From Bacteroidota bacterium (lineage in GTDB: Bacteria; Bacteroidota; Bacteroidia; B-17B0; Aurantibacillaceae): a stretch of DNA of 64,000 bases. The position numbers and the translations under genes are program-made. The stretch is taken from positions 62,001 to 126,000 of the forward strand of contig JAAFIL010000002.1 in NCBI GenBank assembly GCA_013297775.1, in the 5' to 3' direction. The stretch's first letter is position 1. Each line of letters begins with the position of its first letter. The notes beneath the pieces are model-generated. The model was given only the letters and a program-made list of their open reading frames with translations. It did not search any database and had not been told where the DNA came from. This document shows, piece by piece, positions 36,230-45,587 of this stretch.

Positions 36230-36694
36230 GGGGGTGCTTTACAATTTACCACTTTTGAGGATGCTAAAAACACACCATACATTTAATAAACCTCTTTCAT
36301 TCTGAGGACAAATTCGCAAGATAGCTAGCAATTGTATCTTTAATTTCAGTGCCATTCTTGTCCTTTAAGTAACTTTAAGAGGAAACGGTTGGGGTTTCCC
36401 TCAAGTAAAAGAAAAGTAAATACCTAATATTAAAAAAGACTTGCTTCGAATTAAAACTACAGGTTGTTTACAAACATAGAGCAACACGAAAAAACCCTCA
36501 ACCTATCTAAAACTAAAGTTTAAAAGCTGGAAGTGAAAATCTAAAGTTTCAAGAAACTACCAGTTGAATTAAACGCATTAAAAGTTACTAAGGACGTGTT
36601 GTAAATAATTTATTAATAGAAATAGATGGTTGGCTCTGTTTTGCTTTGTAAATTTATCAGAACTATCTAAGTGAATTATATTTAAAAATTAAAC

Positions 36695-37924
36695 ATTAAA
36701 CGTTTACTCATATTAACGCAATATTTTCCGCCCGAAGTAGGTGCACCTCAAAATCGTTTATACGAATTGGCGTTGCGACTAAAAGCTTTGGGTATAGAAA
36801 TAACGGTGCTTACCGCCATGCCCAATTATCCACAGTACGAAATTTACGAAGCCTACAAAGGTAAACGGTATGTTGTGGAAGACATGAACGGATTAACCCT
36901 ACACCGCAGTTCCATTTACGTTTCTAAAAATAAATCCATTATTAACCGATTGCGTAATTATTTTTCGTTTGTTATATCAAGTGCTCGGCAAGGTCGGCGG
37001 CATTTAGGCACATTCGATTTTTTGCTCTGTGAATCGCCACCCCTATTTTTAGGATACAGTGCCATGTACTTAGCCAAACGTACGCAAGCTCAATTAATTT
37101 TTAATGTAAGCGACTTATGGCCCGAAAGTGCCGAAAAATTGGGGGTTGTTAACAACGCTTTTTTATTACGTCTAGCCTATAGGCTCGAAGCCAAATTATA
37201 CCAACGTGCAATTCTTGTAACTGGGCAAACACAAGGTATTTGTAAAAGTATAAACCAACGTTTCCCAAAAGTAAAAACCTATTGGCTACCCAATGGGGTA
37301 GATTTAAGTTATTATCATCCCGATAGTGTTGTTACCTCCAATTGGCGCAATCAACAAGGCTTTCAACAAAACGATTTCATTTTATTATACGCCGGCATTA
37401 TTGGCATAGCCCAAGGTTTAGAAATTATTTTAAATGCTGCGGAACACTTTAAAACAACTACAAACATTAAATTTGTTTTACTAGGAAGTGGTCCCGAAAA
37501 AGAACGCTTACAAATTTTAAAAACCGAAAAGCAATTAAACAATGTATTTTTTTTAGAAGCCATCACCAAAACACAAATGCCCTCGGTTTTAAAATCGGTA
37601 AACGCTGCCATTATTCCTTTACGAAAATTAGATTTATTTTTAGGAGCTATTCCCTCTAAACTATTTGAAACCCTAAGCATGGAAGTGCCTGTTTTATTAG
37701 GGGTAGATGGAGAAGCTAAAGATTTGTTTATTACCAAAGGGCAATGCGGCTTATTTTTTGAGCCCGAAAATGTTTTAGCTTTGGTAGAAACCATTCATTA
37801 CCTCGTCAACAATCCAGAAAAAGCCAGTAAAATGGGGCAAAACGGACGACGCTTTGTGCAACAACATTTTAACCGCGATACAATTGCCCAATTGTTTTTT
37901 AATCAATTAAAAACATTAACATGA
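36695..37924 (+). CDS. Family 4 glycosyltransferase (WbuB-like) with apparent ATT start
   Basis: The conserved GT4 N-terminus IKRLLILTQYFPPEVGAPQN, followed by RLYELALRLKALG, is encoded from 36695, but no ATG, GTG or TTG lies between the upstream in-frame TAA at 36683 and this motif. The first TTG (36767) would cut off the motif. I therefore choose ATT at 36695 as the start (409 residues), with moderate confidence. The C-terminal domain has LLYAGIIGIAQGLEIILNAAE, LGSGPEKERLQ and the donor-site EVPVLLGVDGEAKD segment. It heads a polysaccharide operon; the stop overlaps the methyltransferase ATG by 4 bases (ATGA). Donor and acceptor sugars are unknown. Confidence 0.8.
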   Translation: MKRLLILTQYFPPEVGAPQNRLYELALRLKALGIEITVLTAMPNYPQYEIYEAYKGKRYVVEDMNGLTLHRSSIYVSKNKSIINRLRNYFSFVISSARQGRRHLGTFDFLLCESPPLFLGYSAMYLAKRTQAQLIFNVSDLWPESAEKLGVVNNAFLLRLAYRLEAKLYQRAILVTGQTQGICKSINQRFPKVKTYWLPNGVDLSYYHPDSVVTSNWRNQQGFQQNDFILLYAGIIGIAQGLEIILNAAEHFKTTTNIKFVLLGSGPEKERLQILKTEKQLNNVFFLEAITKTQMPSVLKSVNAAIIPLRKLDLFLGAIPSKLFETLSMEVPVLLGVDGEAKDLFITKGQCGLFFEPENVLALVETIHYLVNNPEKASKMGQNGRRFVQQHFNRDTIAQLFFNQLKTLT

Positions 37925-38592
37925 GCAACGCAGCCGAAGATATTAAAAAACAATACGAACGACGCTATCAACAAGCCTTGCATCGCCAAAGCAAAAGCGG
38001 CTATTACGAACAATTTGTGGACCAAGAGCGCGAGCATAAAACACGTGAACTGTTAGCCCATTATTTTACCAGTTTTGAAAACGTACACTTCTTAGAAGTT
38101 GGCGCAGGGCAAGGCGGTAACCTTCCATTTTTTAACCACTTAGGTATTCCGTGGGCCAACCTCAATGCTAACGAATTATTACCCGAGCGTATTTTAGCAC
38201 TCGAAACATATTTCCCCAATTGCAAGTGTTTACCCGGCAATGTTTTCGATTTAACGCTTTCCGCTCAGTTCGATATAATTTATCAATCCACAGTATTCAC
38301 CTCTATTTTAAACACAAACGATCGTATTCAATTAGCAAAAAAAATGTGGCAATGGTTAAAGCCAAATGGTATTATTTTATGGTACGATTTTGCATATAAC
38401 AATCCCAATAACCCAGATGTTCGAAAAGTAAATCGCACCGAGTTAGAAAGCTTATTTCCGTTGGCAAAAAATAAGCACATCAAAAAATTAACCTTGGCAC
38501 CACCCATTGGGCGTAGGGTAGGGCGGTTATATCCTTTTTTAAATTGGCCTATTTTACAAACGCATTTAATAGGTGTTTTTCAAAAAGCATGA
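37921..38592 (+). CDS. Class I SAM-dependent methyltransferase
   Basis: The 223-residue protein has motif I VHFLEVGAGQGGNLPFF near residue 57, an acidic end of strand 2 (NANELLPERILALE) and motif IV-like FDIIYQSTVFTSIL. There is no signal peptide. ATGA overlaps at both ends couple its translation to the upstream glycosyltransferase and the downstream ligase-like gene, so it probably methylates a sugar or lipid intermediate of the surface polysaccharide. The target atom cannot be told. Confidence 0.82.
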   Translation: MSNAAEDIKKQYERRYQQALHRQSKSGYYEQFVDQEREHKTRELLAHYFTSFENVHFLEVGAGQGGNLPFFNHLGIPWANLNANELLPERILALETYFPNCKCLPGNVFDLTLSAQFDIIYQSTVFTSILNTNDRIQLAKKMWQWLKPNGIILWYDFAYNNPNNPDVRKVNRTELESLFPLAKNKHIKKLTLAPPIGRRVGRLYPFLNWPILQTHLIGVFQKA

Positions 38593-39806
38593 AAAAAAAT
38601 TGGCACCATAGTTCGTTTCATCACTGGCCCATCCTGTTTGCATTTTTACTGCCCTTTGGCGGCGTTGTCCTATCGTGGGTTATAGCTCTTTGGGCCTTGC
38701 ATTCATTTACATTAATTAAATCCAACTTCTACCCAACCGCTTGGCGTAAACCAGCGTTTTTATTTCCTGTTTTATTTTTTGTAGCCACCGTTATTAGCGC
38801 ATTAGGCTCGGCCAACGCAAAAGAAGCACACACCGCTATTGAAGTTAAATTATCGTTTTTACTTTTACCCTACTTATTATTTTTATTTCATTACCGCTTT
38901 GGCACGTTTTATAAAACAATAGGTTGGTACTTAGCAGGCTTGGTTGTTAGTTTACTTTTATTACTAGCTAACGGATTAATTAGCTATTTAAAAAGTGGAA
39001 CGTTTCCTTATTACATGAGCTTTTCGGCCTTTTTACATCCAAGTTATTTTAGTATGTATTTAAGTTTAGGAATTGTTTTTTTAATGGTACTTCCACACAA
39101 AACACTAATGCCAGTGTTGCAAAATAAATTGGTGTTTTTAGCAGTACTTATTTTTTTGTGCATGGGTGTTATTTTAGCGGCTTCTAAAATTGGAATGGTT
39201 ATTTTGGCTCTGGTACTGCCCTTGGCGGGTATCTATAAATTTCGTTCGTACTTTAGTTTGAAAAAATCACTTTTACTTATTTTAGGATTTATAGTTTTAG
39301 GATTTTTATTTACCCGTTTATTTCCCGAGTCATTAAACCGATTATCGAGCATTCAACACATCCACTACCAACAACTCAACAAAGCCAGCACCGAAAGCAC
39401 AGAGGTACGTTTATTAATATGGCAACAATGTATGGATGTATTACCTAAAGCAGGTTTTTTTGGGTTTGGTGTAGGCGATGTAAACGATGTGCTTTATCAA
39501 CACTATTTTGAAAACGACTTATCGGGGGCTTACGAACATCGGCTCAATGCTCACAATCAATATTTCCAAACGCTTTTAGGCATGGGCTATTTAGGCGGTT
39601 TAATTCTACTAACCTTAACCATTGGTTTAAGTACCTGGGGTTTACTAAAACGAAATGTATTAATGGTGTTAGCAGGTCTTATTTTCACGCTTAATTTTTG
39701 TGTAGAAAGTATGCTTCAAACTTCGGCAGGCAATTTGGGTTTTGTATTTATTTTGGTGTTATTAACCGCATTTTATGATAAGAAAGAAAAACGTTATTCT
39801 GTTTAA
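38589..39806 (+). CDS. O-antigen ligase/polymerase-like membrane protein
   Basis: From the ATG at 38589 (overlapping the methyltransferase stop) the product has 405 residues and about ten hydrophobic segments. The large periplasmic loop with STEVRLLIWQQCMDVLPKAGFFGFGVGDVND and ENDLSGAYEHRLNAHNQYFQTLLGMGYLGGL is typical of the WaaL/Wzy O-antigen ligase superfamily, where the HNxYL-type histidine is catalytic (here AHNQYFQTL). It joins or polymerises lipid-linked glycans at the periplasmic face. The next gene begins inside its last 32 bases. Confidence 0.85.
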   Translation: MKKNWHHSSFHHWPILFAFLLPFGGVVLSWVIALWALHSFTLIKSNFYPTAWRKPAFLFPVLFFVATVISALGSANAKEAHTAIEVKLSFLLLPYLLFLFHYRFGTFYKTIGWYLAGLVVSLLLLLANGLISYLKSGTFPYYMSFSAFLHPSYFSMYLSLGIVFLMVLPHKTLMPVLQNKLVFLAVLIFLCMGVILAASKIGMVILALVLPLAGIYKFRSYFSLKKSLLLILGFIVLGFLFTRLFPESLNRLSSIQHIHYQQLNKASTESTEVRLLIWQQCMDVLPKAGFFGFGVGDVNDVLYQHYFENDLSGAYEHRLNAHNQYFQTLLGMGYLGGLILLTLTIGLSTWGLLKRNVLMVLAGLIFTLNFCVESMLQTSAGNLGFVFILVLLTAFYDKKEKRYSV

Positions 39807-41466
39807 TATAACTCTTGTTTGTTGGTTGGTTGTGCAAGCCAGCCTGGCTCAAAAGTTACCTGCATTTGCTTCGGGCTATTTTGTATATCCAATCGATTCT
39901 ACTTTAAGCATTACAGGAAATTACGGCGAGTTGCGACCTAATCATTTTCATGCAGGAATAGATTTTTCAACGAATAATAAACAAAATTTACCTGTTTATG
40001 CAGTGGCCGAAGGGTATGTATCGCGCATCAAGGTGAGTAGCACAGGCTATGGCCGTTCTATTTACATTACACACCCCAATGGCATGGTTAGCGTGTATGC
40101 ACATTTGAATAGTTTTTTAGAAGCCGTTCAAAAGCGGGTTAAGCAAACCCAATTAAGTAAACAAAGTTTTGAGGTAGAATTGTTTTTAAAACCCGGAGAA
40201 ATTTCGGTGCTTCAAAAACAAGTGATTGGTTTAAGCGGCAATTCGGGTAACTCAACGGGAGCGCATTTACATTTCGAGGTTAGAGATGCCATCACCGAAA
40301 CACCTTACAATCCCTTGTACTTTTACAGCTTTTACGATTCGCAAAAACCACGCATCAAAGCATTGGGCTTTTTTGATTTACAAGATACCTTAATGCCAAA
40401 ATTTTTAAACACAATAGGCGTGCGTTTGGTAAAAGATAGTTTGGTTGTGGACAACGACTCGCTTACGTTTAACAGTAATTTATTGGGCTTGGCTTTTGAA
40501 GGCAGCGATAAAATGAAAGCCAATGGAAGCGAAAATAATATCCACATGATAGACTGGTATTTAGATGGGCGGCTAAGGTATAACCATGTGTTTAAAGCCA
40601 TTGATTTTAAAGATCACCGTTACGTGAACGAATATAGCATCACCAAAAATAAATTACGTTTACAAAAATGTTTTTTACCTCAAGTTTATCCCGCTCGTTT
40701 TTACGACAAATCGGCTGCTAAAGGACGTATTATATTGAGCGATACCAATTATCACCAGTTACGTTTGGTTGCAACCGACGAAAATGGTAACCAAAGCGAA
40801 GCGGTGGTTTACATCCGTTCTAATAAATTACAGTATTGGAAATCGAATTTTATTACCAACGATTGCAAGGTTAATTGCTTAGAAGATTTTATCTATCGGA
40901 AAAACGATCTAACCATTTTTATTCCCGCTAAAACGTTGTACAACTCCACCAATTTAATTTTAGAAAATACCATTTCAACCACGGGCAAGTTAATTATTTT
41001 ACCAACCGAAGCTAACCTCAATTCGACCGCCATTATTGGGTTTAAAGCCCCCGCTAAGTATTTAAACGATTTACCGCATGTAATTATGCAAAGTAATAAT
41101 TTGGTGTTTCCGCCCATTGTTTCGGGCGACTCGTTGTTTTACTCGGTTAAAAATTTTGGTTGGTTTACCTTAGGGAAAGATACCGTAGCACCAACTATTA
41201 CTTGCGAAGTACCTAACAACAAACTATTGAAACAAAAAAAATGGAATAGTATTTCGTTTCTTATCGAAGATAAATTAACTGGAGTTGATACTTATGCGTT
41301 TTATATAAATGACGTTTGGCAATTAGCAACGTTCGATTTAAAAACCAACCGTTTAACTTACACGTTCGACGCTGAAAGTGCGAAAGGAAATTTAAACCTA
41401 AAAGTAGTGGTTAGCGACCGTTGTAAAAACAATAGAACTTTGTTGTTAAACATTAAACGCGACTAA
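39775..41466 (+). CDS. Exported M23-family metallopeptidase
   Basis: The 563-residue protein has a signal peptide of ~25 residues (ending ASLAQ) and an N-terminal LytM/M23 domain: LRPNHFHAGIDFST holds the first HxxxxD zinc ligands near residue 60 and GAHLHFEVRD the HxH near residue 163. The remaining ~370 residues are beta-rich and unassigned. M23 enzymes cut peptidoglycan cross-bridges or act as envelope activators. The start lies inside the ligase gene, so it is translationally coupled to the polysaccharide operon. It ends 3 bases from the convergent gene at 41470 with no terminator between. Confidence 0.88.
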   Translation: MIRKKNVILFNITLVCWLVVQASLAQKLPAFASGYFVYPIDSTLSITGNYGELRPNHFHAGIDFSTNNKQNLPVYAVAEGYVSRIKVSSTGYGRSIYITHPNGMVSVYAHLNSFLEAVQKRVKQTQLSKQSFEVELFLKPGEISVLQKQVIGLSGNSGNSTGAHLHFEVRDAITETPYNPLYFYSFYDSQKPRIKALGFFDLQDTLMPKFLNTIGVRLVKDSLVVDNDSLTFNSNLLGLAFEGSDKMKANGSENNIHMIDWYLDGRLRYNHVFKAIDFKDHRYVNEYSITKNKLRLQKCFLPQVYPARFYDKSAAKGRIILSDTNYHQLRLVATDENGNQSEAVVYIRSNKLQYWKSNFITNDCKVNCLEDFIYRKNDLTIFIPAKTLYNSTNLILENTISTTGKLIILPTEANLNSTAIIGFKAPAKYLNDLPHVIMQSNNLVFPPIVSGDSLFYSVKNFGWFTLGKDTVAPTITCEVPNNKLLKQKKWNSISFLIEDKLTGVDTYAFYINDVWQLATFDLKTNRLTYTFDAESAKGNLNLKVVVSDRCKNNRTLLLNIKRD

Positions 41467-41469
41467 CAG

Positions 41470-42012
41470 TTACGATTTGATAGCTGTTTTTAATTCGTTT
41501 AAAACTGCACGCGCCTCTTCATCATTAAGCTGCATGCCAAACAAAATAGTTTTGGCTTGTACTTTAAATTGTAAACGCTCGCCACCTTTCACCCAAAAAC
41601 TTTGATTGATACTATCGCTCCAACTGCTACGGCTCAGTTCAATCAGTTTTAAATCGTTTATTAATTCTAAATCAAAATCTTTTATTTTACCTTTTTTACT
41701 GATTTCGCGTTGGTAGTTTAAAAAGCCACCTTTAATCCAAATTTTTTCTTTCCCAAATCGTTTCCATAAAAAGGTGCGTAAAATTTGAAACTCGAAATAC
41801 GCCCAAAAAGAAAGGTAAATGATGATGAACAATTTTGAATCTTGATTTTGGATTTTGAAATAATTAAAAAAAACAATCAAGCCACAAATGGTCCAAGCCA
41901 TGAGCCACAAAAACAAGAACCCGAGTTTCTTTTTATCGGTAGTTGGTAAAATAACAATACTTAATAAATCTTCTTTTTTTAAAATGCTTATTCTATTCCC
42001 AATTACTTTCAT
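41470..42012 (-). CDS. Membrane protein of unknown function (180 residues)
   Basis: Two adjacent hydrophobic segments near residues 28-75 (FLFLWLMAWTICGLIVFFNYF and KLFIIIYLSFWAYFEFQIL) are followed by a soluble basic domain with SIN-QSFWVKGGERLQFKVQAKT. The layout resembles small PH-like/YcxB-type membrane proteins of Bacteroidota. A -7 candidate TAAATTTG lies on the minus strand at plus 42029-42036. Function is unknown. Confidence 0.65.
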   Translation of the reverse strand: MKVIGNRISILKKEDLLSIVILPTTDKKKLGFLFLWLMAWTICGLIVFFNYFKIQNQDSKLFIIIYLSFWAYFEFQILRTFLWKRFGKEKIWIKGGFLNYQREISKKGKIKDFDLELINDLKLIELSRSSWSDSINQSFWVKGGERLQFKVQAKTILFGMQLNDEEARAVLNELKTAIKS

Positions 42013-42053
42013 ACTTATTAATGAACTGCAAATTTACTTATATTAGCGATTAG

Positions 42054-43496
42054 ATGAATGAAAAAACACGAACACTTGGGTTATTAGATACTACTTTTTT
42101 AGTAGCAGGGAGTATGATAGGCAGCGGCATTTTTATTGTGAGTGCCGATATGATGCGAGAATTAATGAGTCCGTTTTGGGTGTTACTTTGTTGGTTATTA
42201 AGTGGCGTACTCACCTTGTTTGCGGCATTGAGTTATAGCGAGTTGGCGGGAATGATGCCGCAAGCGGGCGGGCAATTTATTTATTTACAAAAGGCTTTTG
42301 GCAATAGAACAGCTTTTGTTTACGGGTGGACGGTTTTTATGGTCATCCAAACGGGCGTAATTGCCGCTGTGGGGGTTGCCTTTGCAAAGTTTTGCGCCAT
42401 CTTTTTTCCTTTTTTTGAAGCCAGTCATGTATGCCTTTCCATTGGGTTCTTCCGCGTTACGTGGACTCAGGTTTTAGGAATGGCTTCTATTTTATTTTTA
42501 ACGTGGGTTAATACCCGAGGCATCGAAAACGGTAAATGGATTCAACGTTTGTTTACCAGTGCTAAACTATTAGCCTTGTTCGGCATCATTGTATTAAGTC
42601 TTTTAGCCTTGGGAGGGTCTAATTATTTGGCTAGTAATTTTACAAATCCATTAGCGGCGGCAACCTATAACCCAAAAAATGGAACAACGAGTCCATTAAC
42701 GGGAATAGCCATTTTTTGCGCCATGGGCACAGCCATGATAGGTGCGCTTTTTAGCAGCGATGCGTGGAATAATGTAACGTTTATTGCGGGCGAAATCAAA
42801 AATCCGAAACGTAATATTCCTTTAGGCTTATTAATTGGCGTTGCTTTAGTAACCATTTTATACTGTTTAGCCAATGTAGCTTACTTTATTGTGTTACCAG
42901 CCATGGGCGAGCCTAACGCCACCGACCAAACCTTACGAAATGGCATTTATTTAGCAAGCAACGATCGGGTAGGAACCGCGGCATTACACGCTTTAATGGG
43001 GCAAGGTGCGGTTTATGTGATGGCCATTTTAATTATTATATCAACCTTTGGCTGCAACAATGGTCTTATTTTAGCCGGCTCGCGTCTGTTTGAAAGCATG
43101 GCCAACCAAGGTTTATTTTTTAAACAAGCCGCTCAACTTAATCGGTATAATGTGCCCGCCAAAGCCTTGTGGGTACAAGGTATTTGGGCGTGCTTATTGT
43201 GTTTAAGCGGTTCCTATGGCGATTTATTAAATTACGCCACGTTCTCTTCTCTCATTTTTTATTGTGTAACCATTGCCGCTTTATTTTGGTTACGAAAAAA
43301 AGAACCTACTTTAGAACGCCCTTACAAAGCCTTTGGTTATCCGGTTGTTCCAGCTTTATATATTTTAGTAACCGCGGTTATTTGTATTAACTTAATACTA
43401 GCCAAACCATTTAATACAAGTATGGGATTGGTTATAATTGCCATAGGTATTCCGATTTATTATTTATTTAAACGAAGTTTTCAAGAAAGAAAGTGA
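42054..43496 (+). CDS. APC-family amino acid permease
   Basis: The 480-residue protein has about twelve membrane segments and the APC signature VAGSMIGSGIFIVSADMMRE at the N-terminus, followed by GMMPQAGGQFIYLQKAFG (TM3) and the SSDAWNNVTFIAGEIKNPKRNIPLGL segment of the LAT/APC group. It probably exchanges or symports amino acids across the inner membrane. Substrate is not evident. The neighbouring glutamate-synthase-like gene follows 37 bases later, which may hint at nitrogen metabolism. Confidence 0.88.
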   Translation: MNEKTRTLGLLDTTFLVAGSMIGSGIFIVSADMMRELMSPFWVLLCWLLSGVLTLFAALSYSELAGMMPQAGGQFIYLQKAFGNRTAFVYGWTVFMVIQTGVIAAVGVAFAKFCAIFFPFFEASHVCLSIGFFRVTWTQVLGMASILFLTWVNTRGIENGKWIQRLFTSAKLLALFGIIVLSLLALGGSNYLASNFTNPLAAATYNPKNGTTSPLTGIAIFCAMGTAMIGALFSSDAWNNVTFIAGEIKNPKRNIPLGLLIGVALVTILYCLANVAYFIVLPAMGEPNATDQTLRNGIYLASNDRVGTAALHALMGQGAVYVMAILIIISTFGCNNGLILAGSRLFESMANQGLFFKQAAQLNRYNVPAKALWVQGIWACLLCLSGSYGDLLNYATFSSLIFYCVTIAALFWLRKKEPTLERPYKAFGYPVVPALYILVTAVICINLILAKPFNTSMGLVIIAIGIPIYYLFKRSFQERK

Positions 43497-43533
43497 TTTC
43501 GTTTTATTAAATTTAATTTTTTATTATTTAGTT

Positions 43534-45135
43534 ATGAAAGCGAAATTTATTAGTACCTCATTGTTAGTTGTCCTACTTCTGGGTTGGGGAGGTTTTTATT
43601 ACCCGTGGTTATGGCCTTTACTTGTTTTAGCTTTACTTATTATTTATTTGGGTCTAAGCGATTTGTATCAAACGCAGCATAGCTTACGGCGCAATTTTCC
43701 GATAGTTGGGCGCATGCGTTGGTTGGCCGAGTGGCTGCGCCCAAAGGTGTTGCAGTACTTTGTTGAAAGCGATACCAGCGGCACACCCTACAACCGTTTA
43801 AGTCGAAATGTTATTTATCAACGGGCTAAAAAAGTAAATGATACAACGCCTTTTGGCACACAACTTAATGTTTACGATGTGGGCTACGAATGGTTAAATC
43901 ATTCCATTGCCCCTTTGCCACCTCATAAAATAGATCATCATCCACGGGTTAAGGTAGGCGGGCCAGATTGTAAACAACCTTACTCGGCAAGTATTTTTAA
44001 TGTGAGTGCCATGAGTTATGGTAGCCTTAGTAAAAATGCCATCTTAGCTTTAAATGCTGGGGCTAAACGGGGTGGATTTGCGCATAACACGGGCGAGGGC
44101 GGTTTAAGTCCTTACCACCTCGAACCTGGGGGCGATGTGATTTGGCAAATAGGTACTGGGTATTTTAGTTGTCGCCATGCCGATGGAACCTTTAGCTACG
44201 AAGCCTTTGCCGAACGGGCGCAACACCCCAACGTTAAAATGATTGAGGTAAAACTCAGTCAGGGTGCAAAACCCGGACATGGTGGCATTTTACCAGCTTC
44301 AAAAGTAACCGACGAAATTGCTAAAATTCGTTTGGTCGAAAAAGGAAAAGATGTACTCTCTCCACCTTACCACACCGCTTTTTCTACCCCCGAAGAGTTA
44401 GTAAATTTTATAAAAAAATTGCGAGAGTTAAGCGGTGGTAAACCCATTGGTTTTAAATTATGTATTGGTCAAAAAAGTCAGTTTTTAAGTATTTGTAAGG
44501 CCATGTTAAAACACAACTGCTTTGCCGATTTCATTACCGTAGATGGCGGCGAAGGCGGAACAGGCGCGGCTCCACTAGAGTTTAGCAATTCGGTGGGCAT
44601 GCCTTTGCGCGATGCCTTGGCGTTTGTATCGGATGCTTTAAACGGATTTGGTATTAAAAAACACATCAAAATAATTGCATCTGGAAAAGTACACACTGGA
44701 TTTGATTTAGTTAAAAACTTTGCGTTAGGAGCCGATATGTGTAACGGCGCGCGCGCCATGATGTTGGCCTTGGGCTGCATACAGGCATTAGAGTGTAATA
44801 CCAACAAATGCCCAACTGGTGTAGCCACGCAAGATCCCAAACTTTATAGTGGCTTAGATGTTAGCGATAAACACGTGCGCGTGGCTAATTACCAATCCGA
44901 AACCATTAAAGCGGCGGTCGAATTGATGGCTGCCGCAGGTATTGATCATCCCGATCATTTGCACCGCTCGCATATTTACCGTCGGGTGAGTGCCAATCAA
45001 ATTCAAACCTATGCCGAAATGTACCCGCATGTTTTAAAAAGTAGTTTATTAGAAGCACCCTATCCAAAAGATTGGGAACTATTGGTAATGGAGGCACAAG
45101 CCGAAAGTTTTGATACAGCCATTAAATATGCGTAA
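43534..45135 (+). CDS. FMN-binding glutamate synthase-related protein, membrane-anchored
   Basis: The first ~45 residues are two hydrophobic segments; the rest is a glutamate synthase FMN/ferredoxin domain: SIFNVSAMSYGSLSKNAILALNAGAKRGGFAHNTGEGGL, KLSQGAKPGHGGILPASKV, ITVDGGEGGTGAAPLEFSNSVG and the cysteine cluster near NTNKCPTGVATQDP. It lacks the glutaminase domain of GltB. Members of this stand-alone group are of unknown reaction; ammonia-dependent glutamate synthesis has been suggested. Length 533 fits the family. Confidence 0.85.
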   Translation: MKAKFISTSLLVVLLLGWGGFYYPWLWPLLVLALLIIYLGLSDLYQTQHSLRRNFPIVGRMRWLAEWLRPKVLQYFVESDTSGTPYNRLSRNVIYQRAKKVNDTTPFGTQLNVYDVGYEWLNHSIAPLPPHKIDHHPRVKVGGPDCKQPYSASIFNVSAMSYGSLSKNAILALNAGAKRGGFAHNTGEGGLSPYHLEPGGDVIWQIGTGYFSCRHADGTFSYEAFAERAQHPNVKMIEVKLSQGAKPGHGGILPASKVTDEIAKIRLVEKGKDVLSPPYHTAFSTPEELVNFIKKLRELSGGKPIGFKLCIGQKSQFLSICKAMLKHNCFADFITVDGGEGGTGAAPLEFSNSVGMPLRDALAFVSDALNGFGIKKHIKIIASGKVHTGFDLVKNFALGADMCNGARAMMLALGCIQALECNTNKCPTGVATQDPKLYSGLDVSDKHVRVANYQSETIKAAVELMAAAGIDHPDHLHRSHIYRRVSANQIQTYAEMYPHVLKSSLLEAPYPKDWELLVMEAQAESFDTAIKYA

Positions 45136-45587
45136 TAAAAAGACGAGTCATTTGTGTTTTTTGAAAGCCAGTAACGTTTATTTCATTCTAAATATTTTTA
45201 CTGTAATACCGTTTTTTGCCTTGCTCCTATAAAGTTTGTTGGTAGCTTAGTGTATAATTGAAACTATCTATTTTAGCTAATGTACAGTTCTATTAAGGCG
45301 GTCGGGCTATCAACTTTAGCCGCCATTTCAAGAAAGAAGTTCTTTAGAATAAAATATCTAACTCTGTAAAACGCTTAAAATCAATATTTAAAAAATGAGT
45401 TAGATTGTATTAGACAGTAGAAGCCAAATTTTTTGGCGAACCATCTGTCTTAGTGCGGTTAATGATTCCGTTTCATCTAAAATTTTATTTGTTTTTAGTT
45501 AAGTGTTAAATCGTCGTTGTTGTTTGTAATTTTTTTCTAAAACCATTTTAAAATATGTATTTTAGCATTGCATAAGATATTACTACC
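45136..45587. other. 452-base intergenic region with repeat fragments
   Basis: At 45299-45323 GGCGG and CCGCC flank a GTCGGGCTATC segment that also occurs at the end of the repeat at 35891. From 45342 the block TTTAGAATAAAATATCTAAC continues to an inverted GAGTTAGA near 45396; related blocks lie at 21061, 51961 and 52330. The rest is AT-rich and holds no ORF. Confidence 0.55.

Larger units (their letters stand above)
35608..36694. other. 1.09-kb intergenic region rich in repeats
   Basis: The longest gene-free stretch in the window. It contains an inverted copy of the GTGAGGG...GACCCC repeat (35891-36038) and a nested palindrome (36096-36229), with AT-rich sequence on both sides. No ORF with coding character is visible. 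The promoter of the polysaccharide operon should lie near 36600-36680 but no clear TAnnTTTG box is seen. Confidence 0.6.

Noticed and set aside
36767-37924. TTG at 36767 as start of the family 4 glycosyltransferase
   Set aside because: It would remove the conserved LILTQYFPPEVGAPQN segment that is encoded intact just upstream in the same frame.
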